From NCBI GenBank assembly GCA_031402435.1, contig JANNSJ010000058.1, positions 62,001 to 126,000 on the forward strand: a stretch of DNA of 64,000 nucleotides. Direction: 5' to 3'. The position numbers and the translations under genes were made by a program. The DNA is from UBA11986 sp031402435. GTDB taxonomy: Bacteria; Bacteroidota; Ignavibacteria; UBA10030; UBA6906. Below the pieces are notes generated by a model. The model was given only the letters and a program-made list of their open reading frames with translations. It did not search any database and was not told the origin of the DNA. Positions 44,973 to 52,246 of this stretch are shown here, piece by piece (position 1 is the stretch's first letter; each line of letters starts with the position of its first letter).

Positions 44973-45872
44973 ATGGCAACACTACGTGAAGTACGCGCCA
45001 GAATTTCCGGCGTCAAGAAAACCCAGAAGATCACCAAAGCCATGAAGATGGTGGCGGCGGCGAAGCTGCGGCGTTCACAAAGCAATGTTGTTGCCGCGCG
45101 GCCGTATGCACAAACCATGAAGCACCTGCTGAAACACTTGAGCGCAACAACCGACCTTGCCTCGAACCCGTTTGTCGCGCAACGCGAGATACGATCAGTT
45201 GCTCTTATTGTCGTTACAGCAGACCGCGGATTATGCGGTGCGTTCAATTCAAACCTGATCAAAGCAGCGGCCGGCCACATCAACGCAAACTACTCCTCGA
45301 TGCAGGCGGCAGGAAATGTGAAACTCTTCTGCGTCGGCAGGAAAGGATTCGATTTCTTTTCCAAGCGACATTACAAGATCGCGGCCAAATACATTGGCGT
45401 GTATAACAACCTCGTTTTTGGCCAGGCCCAGACGATAGTGCGGGAAGTTGTGCAAGGATATCTCGCCGGTGAATTCGACAAGGTGGAGATCATCTACAAT
45501 GAGTTCAAATCCATTGCCAGACAAAAGATTACTATCGAGCAATTCCTCCCCTTGTCATCTACCGGCGATGTATCCACTGAGGAGAAGAACACCCAGGGCC
45601 CCGTCGCTAACTACATCTATGAACCTTCTGCAAGAGAGATCGTGGAAGCATTGGTTCCAAAGCATCTGAACTTTCAACTCTGGCGTGTCTTGCTTGAGTC
45701 TAATGCATCCGAGCAGGGCGCGCGTATGGCGGCAATGGATAACGCTACTGAAAATGCAAACGAGTTGATCTCTTCTCTCCAGCTTGTCTACAACAAAGCC
45801 CGTCAGGCATCTATTACCAAGGAACTGTTGGAAATTGTTGCCGGTGCAGAAGCACTGAAGAAAGCCGGTTGA
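44973..45872 (+). CDS. atpG: ATP synthase F1 subunit gamma
   Basis: Protein of 299 residues. The N-terminal helix RARISGVKKTQKITKAMKM and the C-terminal MDNATENANELISSLQLVYNKARQASITKELLEIV are the paired coiled-coil rotor segments; TADRGLCGAFN is the family motif. It is the last gene of the operon, followed after 20 bases by an intrinsic terminator. atpD and atpC do not follow, unlike the enterobacterial order. Confidence 0.95.
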   Translation: MATLREVRARISGVKKTQKITKAMKMVAAAKLRRSQSNVVAARPYAQTMKHLLKHLSATTDLASNPFVAQREIRSVALIVVTADRGLCGAFNSNLIKAAAGHINANYSSMQAAGNVKLFCVGRKGFDFFSKRHYKIAAKYIGVYNNLVFGQAQTIVREVVQGYLAGEFDKVEIIYNEFKSIARQKITIEQFLPLSSTGDVSTEEKNTQGPVANYIYEPSAREIVEALVPKHLNFQLWRVLLESNASEQGARMAAMDNATENANELISSLQLVYNKARQASITKELLEIVAGAEALKKAG

Positions 45873-45892
45873 TCGGTTCGAAGTTGGTGAAT

Positions 45893-45927
45893 AAACACCG
45901 TCGGACGCTTGAATCCGGCGGTGTTTT
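45893..45927 (+). terminator. intrinsic terminator after atpG
   Basis: AAACACCGTCGGA (45893-45905) pairs with TCCGGCGGTGTTT (45914-45926) with one mismatch, loop of 8 bases, and a TTTT run at the end of the right arm. It closes the operon that begins at the promoter at 39028. Confidence 0.8.
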
Positions 45928-45951
45928 CACATTTGAGAGGGGCAAAGTTTG

Positions 45952-45980
45952 TTGCTTTCGTAAGGGGTTTTCCGTACCTT
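45952..45980 (+). promoter_or_regulatory. predicted promoter for ffh-rpsP-rimM-trmD-rplS
   Basis: TTGCTT at 45952-45957, 17-base spacer, TACCTT at 45975-45980, just downstream of the atpG terminator and 59 bases before the ffh ATG. Confidence 0.5.
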
Positions 45981-46039
45981 CATACCCCCTGCTGGCGGGA
46001 GAAATGTGCGGAATTTCAATTTTTTGCCCGAACTGAGTA

Positions 46040-47374
46040 ATGTTTGAAGATCTAAGCCAAAAGCTTGAAGGCGTATTCAAGCGATTGCGGGGTCAGGGAA
46101 AGATCTCGGAAACAAACGTTGCCGAGACGCTTCGTGAAGTTCGGCGCGTCCTTCTTGATGCTGACGTCAACTATAAAGTAGCAAAACAATTCGTTGAGGA
46201 TGTACAGAAGCGGGCGGTCGGACAGGATGTTATTCAGAGCATCACCCCCGGACAACTCATCGTCAAGATTATTTATGATGAGTTGATCAAACTGCTCGGC
46301 AGCGCGAAAGTTGAAATTTCGTTTTCGTCCATGCCGCCGTCAGTCATCATGGTGGCTGGGCTTCAGGGTTCGGGCAAGACGACGTTTTGTGCGAAGCTTG
46401 CCAATCACTTGAAGTCGCAGGGCAGGCATCCGTTGCTTGCTGCCGCGGATGTGTATCGTCCCGCTGCCATCGACCAGTTGATTACGCTCGGCGCGCAGAT
46501 TGATATTCCTGTGTATTCCAATCGTGAGGCCGGTGCCGTTGCAATCGCAGAGCAGGCGGTTGATCACGCAAAGAAGAATGCTCGCGACGTCGTTATCATC
46601 GACACTGCAGGCCGTCTTCATGTTGATGAAGAGATGATGAAGGAAGTCGAGGCAATCAAAGCCTCGGTCCACCCGCAGGAAATTCTGTTCGTGGTGGATG
46701 CAATGACCGGCCAGGATGCCGTGAACACAGCGAAGGCTTTTAACGACCGTCTGAACTTCGACGGCGCTGTGTTGACGAAGATGGATGGTGATGCCCGTGG
46801 CGGTGCCGCGATCTCGTTGCGCGCAACGGTTGGCAAGCCGATTAAGTTTATCAGCGTTGGCGAGAAGCTTGACGCTCTCGAGAAGTTTCATCCCGAACGT
46901 CTTGCTTCGCGTATTCTGGGCTACGGTGATATCGTCACGCTCGTGGAAAAGGCCCAGGAGCACTTCGATGAAGAGAAGGCGGTCAAGCTCGAGCAGAAGA
47001 TCCGCAAGTCGCAGTTCACGCTTGAAGACTTCCTTGACCAACTCCAGGAAGTGAAGAAGATGGGACCGCTCAGCCAAGTGATGGGAATGTTGCCGGGAAT
47101 GAACAAAGTTCCACAGGATGCAATCCCGGATGACAAGGCGTTGGTGAAGATTGAAGCGATGATTCAATCGATGACAATCGAGGAACGGCAAAAGCCACAG
47201 GTGATCAACGGCAGCAGGCGCAAGCGCATTGCCATGGGAAGCGGAAGCACAGTGCAGGATCTTAACAAGCTGATGAAGCAATTTGAACAGATGCAAAAAA
47301 TGATGAAATCGATGGGCAAAGGGGTCGGCATGAACAAACTCATGCGCGGACGAAGAATGCCTGCAGGTTTTTAG
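46040..47374 (+). CDS. ffh: signal recognition particle protein Ffh
   Basis: Protein of 444 residues. N domain (1-90), G domain with the P-loop GLQGSGKTTFCAKLA (107-115 core), DVYRPAAIDQL, DTAGRLHVDEEMM, TKMDGDARGGAA, and a Met-rich M domain (about 325-444: SQVMGMLPGMNK, KQFEQMQKMMKSMGKG) that binds signal sequences and the SRP RNA. It targets membrane proteins to the translocon. The SRP RNA gene is not seen nearby. The order ffh-rpsP-rimM-trmD-rplS is widely conserved. Confidence 0.97.
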   Translation: MFEDLSQKLEGVFKRLRGQGKISETNVAETLREVRRVLLDADVNYKVAKQFVEDVQKRAVGQDVIQSITPGQLIVKIIYDELIKLLGSAKVEISFSSMPPSVIMVAGLQGSGKTTFCAKLANHLKSQGRHPLLAAADVYRPAAIDQLITLGAQIDIPVYSNREAGAVAIAEQAVDHAKKNARDVVIIDTAGRLHVDEEMMKEVEAIKASVHPQEILFVVDAMTGQDAVNTAKAFNDRLNFDGAVLTKMDGDARGGAAISLRATVGKPIKFISVGEKLDALEKFHPERLASRILGYGDIVTLVEKAQEHFDEEKAVKLEQKIRKSQFTLEDFLDQLQEVKKMGPLSQVMGMLPGMNKVPQDAIPDDKALVKIEAMIQSMTIEERQKPQVINGSRRKRIAMGSGSTVQDLNKLMKQFEQMQKMMKSMGKGVGMNKLMRGRRMPAGF

Positions 47375-47421
47375 CGAATGTGTAAACAACACTCAACAGT
47401 ACATATCTAAGGAGAAACAGC

Positions 47422-47886
47422 GTGGCAGTACGAATAAGACTACGCCGGGTCGGCAAAAAGAAAATGCCGGTCTATCATATCGTCGTTGCAGATTCGCGCG
47501 CAGCGCGCACGGGTAAGTTCCTCGAAATCGTTGGCCGGTACGATCCATTGCAGCATCCTCTGCAGGTTTCAACAAAAGAGGAGCGGGTGTTCTACTGGTT
47601 GAAAGTAGGAGCGTTGCCAACGGACACCGTGCGCAGCCTTCTGCAGAGAACCGGACTTTGGCTGAAGTGGGGTATGATGAAGAAGGGTGCCGATGAAACG
47701 GCGATCGCTGCTGCCGTGGAGAAATGGCAGATGGGTCAGGTCGAGAAGCGCCAGCGGGACGACGCTCGCAAGGCACGACGCGTGGCTGCCCGCAAGGCAA
47801 AGAAGTCTGCCAGCGCTGAAGCAGCAGCTCCTGCACCCGCAGCTGCTCCGGCTCCCGCACCTGCCGAAGCAAAAGCCGAGGCATAA
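47422..47886 (+). CDS. rpsP: 30S ribosomal protein S16
   Basis: Protein of 154 residues from a GTG with AAGGAG at 47410. Residues 1-85 are the S16 core (AVRIRLRRVGKKKMPVYHIVVADSR, FLEIVGRYDP). The remaining ~65 residues are a basic then Ala/Pro/Glu-rich tail (AAAPAPAAAPAPAPAEAKAEA), a common addition in Bacteroidota. The stop is 3 bases before the probable CTG start of rimM, in the same reading frame. Confidence 0.95.
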   Translation: MAVRIRLRRVGKKKMPVYHIVVADSRAARTGKFLEIVGRYDPLQHPLQVSTKEERVFYWLKVGALPTDTVRSLLQRTGLWLKWGMMKKGADETAIAAAVEKWQMGQVEKRQRDDARKARRVAARKAKKSASAEAAAPAPAAAPAPAPAEAKAEA

Positions 47887-47889
47887 CAA

Positions 47890-48405
47890 CTGGGCAAGCA
47901 GCCTCTCTATGCCATCGGAAAAGTTGCCAAGGCATTTGGGATAAAAGGAGAAGTCGTCGTCCTGTTGATGACCGAGGCGCCGGAACGGTTCAAGAAACTC
48001 AAACACGTTCATCTCGGTAAACGGTCGGACAACACAAGGACGATGACGGTCGAATACGTACACGTGGAATCGAGGGGTGTACGTTTGAAGTTTGTCGAAA
48101 CACCCGATAGGACAAGCGCCGAAACCGTGGTTGGCTCCCTGCTTTTCGTGGAAGAAGATCAGCGGATCAAGCCGAAAAAGGGAACGCACTTTATCCACGA
48201 TGTGGTCGGACTTCGGGTGGTCGATGAGAACAATAACGAAGTTGGCATGGTCAAGGATGTGCTTCAATATCCGGGTCACGACCTCTACGTGATTGAACAT
48301 GATGGACGTGAATGGATGATCCCCGCCGTCAAGGAATTTGTTACTTCGATTGATGTTTCAGCGAGAACGATGAAGGTACGGTTGATAGAAGGGTTGATGG
48401 AGTGA
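47890..48405 (+). CDS. rimM: 16S rRNA processing protein RimM (probable CTG start)
   Basis: Conserved RimM sequence (LYAIGKVAKAFGIKGEVVV) is encoded upstream of the first ATG (47968) and TTG (47965). In this frame the preceding stop is the rpsP TAA at 47884, and no ATG, GTG or TTG lies between. The CTG at 47890, with GAGG at 47878-47881 and an 8-base spacing, is the best start and gives 171 residues, a normal RimM length. The C-terminal PRC-barrel domain (GTHFIHDVVGLRVVDENN, MIPAVKEFV) is intact. RimM helps mature the 30S head and binds S19. Confidence 0.85.
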   Translation: MGKQPLYAIGKVAKAFGIKGEVVVLLMTEAPERFKKLKHVHLGKRSDNTRTMTVEYVHVESRGVRLKFVETPDRTSAETVVGSLLFVEEDQRIKPKKGTHFIHDVVGLRVVDENNNEVGMVKDVLQYPGHDLYVIEHDGREWMIPAVKEFVTSIDVSARTMKVRLIEGLME

Positions 48406-49088
48406 TGATGAGGATTGATGTCGTCACAGGATTACCGAAGATACTCACAAGCCCGTTGAATGAGAGTATCATCAAGCGTGCGCAGGAAAACAAGCTTGTG
48501 GAGATTGTTGTTCATGATCTCCGTGACTACACCACGGACAAGCATCGCACGATTGATGACACTCCCTTCGGGGGCGGTGCCGGAATGATCCTGAAGCCCG
48601 AGCCGGTGTTCTCATGCGTCGATACACTCCGTGAGCAGAGACAGTATGACGAAGTCATCTACCTTACTGCAGACGGAGAGCGCCTGACACAACGGATTGC
48701 AAACGAGCTTTCTCTTAAAACGAATTTGCTTCTGCTGTGCGGGCACTACAAAGGAGTTGACGAACGGATTCGAGAGTCACTCGTGACGCGTGAGATTTCC
48801 ATCGGCGACTATGTATTGACGGGTGGTGAGTTGCCGGCACTTGTGCTCATGGATGCCGTGATCAGGTTGATTCCCGGCGCGGTGGGCGATGGTGAATCGC
48901 TGCTTACAGACTCGTTTCAAGGGAATATGCTCGACGCTCCGCACTATACACGACCCGCGGAATTCAGGGGAATGAAAGTACCGGATGTACTGTTATCAGG
49001 GAACCACGGCGATATTGCAACATGGCGGGAAGAGCAATCGCTCAAACGCACGCAGGAACGACGCAACGATCTAATTGAACATTCATAA
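48405..49088 (+). CDS. trmD: tRNA (guanine-N1-)-methyltransferase
   Basis: Protein of 227 residues. Possible starts are GTG 48402, ATG 48405 and ATG 48408 with GGAG at 48399; I list 48405, which overlaps the rimM TGA by one base, and 48408 is as likely. Knot-fold SPOUT motifs are visible: DDTPFGGGAGMILKPEP, LLLCGHYKGVDERI, SIGDYVLTGGELPALVLMDA. It methylates G37 of tRNAs to stop frameshifting. Confidence 0.95.
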   Translation: MMRIDVVTGLPKILTSPLNESIIKRAQENKLVEIVVHDLRDYTTDKHRTIDDTPFGGGAGMILKPEPVFSCVDTLREQRQYDEVIYLTADGERLTQRIANELSLKTNLLLLCGHYKGVDERIRESLVTREISIGDYVLTGGELPALVLMDAVIRLIPGAVGDGESLLTDSFQGNMLDAPHYTRPAEFRGMKVPDVLLSGNHGDIATWREEQSLKRTQERRNDLIEHS

Positions 49089-49111
49089 ACATTGTAGCAC
49101 TGGAGAATCAT

Positions 49112-49453
49112 ATGGAACAGATCAAGCTTGTCGATGCAGCACAAATGAGAAGCGACATCCCGGCGTTTTCCCCCGGTGACACAATCAATGTTCACGTCCG
49201 CGTTGTGGAAGGGGACAAGGAACGTATCCAGCAATTCCAGGGTGTGGTCATTGGCCGCCACGGATCAGGCATGAACGCGACCTTCACTGTCCGCAAAGTA
49301 TCCGACGGCGTTGGCGTGGAGCGCATCTTTCCGTTGCACTCACCCCGTCTCGCAAAAATCGAGAGAGTGAAAGAAGGATCAGTGCGGCGCGCAAAACTGT
49401 ACTATCTCCGCAATCTGGCCTCGAAACAGATTCGCCAGAAGACGACCGCCTGA
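49112..49453 (+). CDS. rplS: 50S ribosomal protein L19
   Basis: Protein of 113 residues, complete, with DIPAFSPGDTINVHVRVVEGDKERIQQFQGVVI and FTVRKVSDGVGVERIFPLHSP, the L19 core. It sits at the 30S-50S interface. It ends the conserved translation block; 127 bases follow before mqnA with no clear terminator or promoter. Confidence 0.97.
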   Translation: MEQIKLVDAAQMRSDIPAFSPGDTINVHVRVVEGDKERIQQFQGVVIGRHGSGMNATFTVRKVSDGVGVERIFPLHSPRLAKIERVKEGSVRRAKLYYLRNLASKQIRQKTTA

Positions 49454-49580
49454 CGAGCTGTTGCTGCTCATCTACTTAACAACGTAGACTGGAACTGCTC
49501 CAGCGTAAGCAGAAGAAATCACACCATGAAGGCTGTCGGTATCGAAGAGATGCCGCCAGCCTTCGTACTTTCGAGAGACA

Positions 49581-50420
49581 ATGAACACACGCAAACGTTT
49601 AGGATTGAACGCGGAGATATGCTGTGCGCCCGTATTTCGCGGACTGCGTGACAGAGTGGAGTTCGAATGCATAACGGATGTTGTAGCGCAGAACGCAATC
49701 AAGATGCGCGAGCATGACCTTGAGGCCGCATTTCTTTCGCCAGTTGATTATGCGCGTGAAAGCTCAGACTACCATATCATCCCGAACGTTGCAGTCTCTT
49801 CCCGAATGCCGAGCAATACGATTGTCCTTCATTTCAAAGAAGGACTGAAGAGCATCAACACGCTCGCTGTTCATCCCACATCAACATCGGAGATTGTTCT
49901 CGCTTCGATTCTCCTCGGAGAGCAGTTTGACGTGCGGCCGACAATCGTTCCTGCAATGGGCTCGCTCGATCAGATGCTTCGATCGGCAGATGCCGCACTT
50001 CTCGTGGGCAATGCAGCGTTGAAGCACGCGCATGTCAGCGAGAACAGGATTGATCTTGTGGAAGAATGGCACGACATGACCGACCTGCCCTATGTCCATG
50101 GATTTTGGTGCGTGCGTGAAGCAGGAATGACGAAGCCCGACATTCTGGCGATACAGGAAGCATGCGACACGGGCGTAAGTGTCATAAAAGACATTGCGCA
50201 GGCTGAAGCGGCAAACATTGCCCCGCTCTTCTCTTCCGATTCGCTGAAGCAGTATCTTGAACATTTCTCCTATCTCTTCTCTGACGAAGAACAGGATGCG
50301 GTGATGGAATTTCTCCGCTATGCGTTCTACCACGGCATCCTGCCGGATGTTGCCGATCTCCATTTCTATCCGGTTGATGATGAAGATGGAACCCCACTTC
50401 CCGACCCCTCTCTCAATTAG
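49581..50420 (+). CDS. mqnA: MqnA-type menaquinone biosynthesis enzyme
   Basis: Protein of 279 residues with the MqnA/MqnD periplasmic-binding-protein fold: LEAAFLSPVDYARESSDYHIIPNVAVSSR, a phosphate-binding-like PTSTSEIVLASILL and AALLVGNAALKH, then DLPYVHGFWCVRE. In the futalosine pathway MqnA dehydrates chorismate to 3-(1-carboxyvinyl)oxybenzoate. MqnA fits better than MqnD by the SPVDY segment, but this is a judgement by eye. No other mqn gene is in the window. Confidence 0.75.
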   Translation: MNTRKRLGLNAEICCAPVFRGLRDRVEFECITDVVAQNAIKMREHDLEAAFLSPVDYARESSDYHIIPNVAVSSRMPSNTIVLHFKEGLKSINTLAVHPTSTSEIVLASILLGEQFDVRPTIVPAMGSLDQMLRSADAALLVGNAALKHAHVSENRIDLVEEWHDMTDLPYVHGFWCVREAGMTKPDILAIQEACDTGVSVIKDIAQAEAANIAPLFSSDSLKQYLEHFSYLFSDEEQDAVMEFLRYAFYHGILPDVADLHFYPVDDEDGTPLPDPSLN

Positions 50421-50440
50421 CTCTTGTACGTTCAGAAGTA

Positions 50441-50462
50441 GGTCAGGCATTCCTGCCTGACC
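50441..50462. repeat. perfect palindromic hairpin
   Basis: GGTCAGGCA (50441-50449) and TGCCTGACC (50454-50462) form a perfect 9-bp stem with a TTCC loop. No T-run follows, so it is not a standard intrinsic terminator. It lies between mqnA and recN and may be one copy of a dispersed palindromic repeat. Confidence 0.6.
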
Positions 50463-50481
50463 GCTGAGCATCGTCGTATAA

Positions 50482-50510
50482 TTGAATCTTATACAAAAGA
50501 TGGGTAGATT
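50482..50510 (+). promoter_or_regulatory. predicted promoter for recN
   Basis: TTGAAT at 50482-50487, 17-base spacer, TAGATT at 50505-50510, 29 bases before the recN ATG. A TATAAT at 50477-50482 lacks a matching upstream box. Confidence 0.5.
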
Positions 50511-50539
50511 AGTCCAAATCCAACCGTATTACTTCCATC

Positions 50540-52246
50540 ATGATCAAATCCCTCTTCATAAAAAATTATGCGCTGATTGAAGAGCTCTCCGTTGAGTTCT
50601 CCAACGGGCTTGTCATTATTACGGGGGAAACCGGAGCAGGCAAGTCGATTATCATCGATGCGTTGGGATTGATTATCGGTATGCGTGCAAGTGCGGATGT
50701 TGTTCGGGCAGGCAGCGACAAGGCAATCGTTGAAGGCGTGTTCGCTATTGCCGGGAACAGGAAAGTCAAAGCCCTTCTCAATGAAAATGAACTTGACACT
50801 GTTGATGACCTGATTATCCGCAGAGAAATCTCGGCAAAGGGACAGAGCCGGTGCTTTGTCAATGATACTCCCATTACGATTGGTTTGCAGAAACAGATAG
50901 GCGAACTCCTCGTTGACCTCCACGGTCAGCACGAACACCAATCACTATTGCGTCGCGAGACACATGTTGAGATGCTCGATGACTTTGGTGGACTTGCAGG
51001 CTTGGTTGAGGAATTCCATTCGACATTCAAAAGGCTCGGTGATGCATCAAGCCAAATGGAGGAGATGCGCGCCCGTGAAGAACGTTTGAGAGAGAAGCGG
51101 GAGTTCTACCAGTTCCAGATACAGGAGATTGATGCCGTTGCTCCACTTGCCGGAGAAGAAGAGCAGCTCGAAGCGGAACTGAAGATTCTTGAGAACGCGG
51201 AAACACTCTACACCGCCACGGGCAAGATCTATGAGATGTTGTATGAAGGCGAGCAGTCCATTCACGATCTGCTCGTGCTGGTGCGGAATCAGATTCACGA
51301 TCTTGCTGCAATTGACAAGCAGTTCGAATCGGGAGCGAAGGAAAGCGAATCGGCGGTGGCGATTATCAGTGAGCTGGCGAAGTTCACACAAGGTTACAAC
51401 GCAAAGATCGAGTTCAATCCCGAGAGGCTTGAAGCAATCAGGCAGCGACTTGCCCGCCTCACACAACTGAAACGCAAGTATGGTGGCTCTCTCGACAGCG
51501 TAATCGCTCATCGTGAGAAGATCGGTCAGGAGGTTGCACTTGCCGAGAACTTCGATGAAGTGATTGCGAAGCTCGTTGCCGAAGTTGAGTCTGCCCGTAC
51601 AGAATGCGCAACGCTCGCCCAGCGATTGACGACGAAGCGCCGAGAGACGGCAAAGAAGATCGACAAAGGAATCGTTGCCGAGTTGGTAAAGCTTGGCATT
51701 CACAACGCAACCTTTGCAACGCAGATCAATCAGGTGGAGATGGAGAACGGCTCGGAACCGTTCATCCTGCAGGGCAAGAAACACATTGCGCTCAACTCCC
51801 GAGGTTGCGATGACGTGGAGTTCCTGATTTCAACGAATATGGGTGAGGATGTAAAGCCGTTGGTGAAAGTCGCTTCCGGCGGCGAAGTCTCGCGCATTAT
51901 GCTTGCACTCAAGAGCATCCTTGCAAAGTCGGACAGGCTGCCGGTGTTGATTTTTGATGAAATTGACGTGGGCGTAAGCGGACGTGTGGCGCAGGCTGTT
52001 GGACTGAGCCTGAAGAGCCTCTCATCGTTCCACCAGGTTGTTGCCATTACGCATCTTCCGCAGATCGCCGGACTGGCAGACACACACTTTGCAGTATCCA
52101 AGGCCGAAGATGGCAAACGCACCAAGACCACCATGCGCAAGCTCTCACTCGATGAGCGCGTACGAGAAGTTGCCAAGTTGATGAGCGGAGCGGAAGTAAC
52201 GGAGGCGGGAATGGTTGGAGCAAAAGAATTGATGGGGATGAAGTGA
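50540..52246 (+). CDS. recN: DNA repair ATPase RecN
   Basis: Protein of 568 residues. SMC-like head with Walker A GETGAGKSIIIDALGLIIG (29-36 core), a coiled-coil middle (about 150-370), and the second half of the head with ASGGEVSRIMLALKSILA, Walker B VLIFDEIDVGVSGRVAQAVG and QVVAITHLPQIAGLADTHF. It acts in double-strand break repair, holding DNA for recombination. The next gene starts inside its stop codon. Confidence 0.95.
   Translation: MIKSLFIKNYALIEELSVEFSNGLVIITGETGAGKSIIIDALGLIIGMRASADVVRAGSDKAIVEGVFAIAGNRKVKALLNENELDTVDDLIIRREISAKGQSRCFVNDTPITIGLQKQIGELLVDLHGQHEHQSLLRRETHVEMLDDFGGLAGLVEEFHSTFKRLGDASSQMEEMRAREERLREKREFYQFQIQEIDAVAPLAGEEEQLEAELKILENAETLYTATGKIYEMLYEGEQSIHDLLVLVRNQIHDLAAIDKQFESGAKESESAVAIISELAKFTQGYNAKIEFNPERLEAIRQRLARLTQLKRKYGGSLDSVIAHREKIGQEVALAENFDEVIAKLVAEVESARTECATLAQRLTTKRRETAKKIDKGIVAELVKLGIHNATFATQINQVEMENGSEPFILQGKKHIALNSRGCDDVEFLISTNMGEDVKPLVKVASGGEVSRIMLALKSILAKSDRLPVLIFDEIDVGVSGRVAQAVGLSLKSLSSFHQVVAITHLPQIAGLADTHFAVSKAEDGKRTKTTMRKLSLDERVREVAKLMSGAEVTEAGMVGAKELMGMK

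Noticed and set aside
46340..47392. Open frame of 350 residues antisense to ffh
   Set aside because: Same reason: a shadow of Leu/Lys/Gln-rich codons in ffh, His/Leu-rich product, no supporting signals.
50477..50482. TATAAT before recN as the promoter -10 box
   Set aside because: No TTG-type box lies at 16-18 bases upstream; the TTGAAT/TAGATT pair just downstream has proper spacing.
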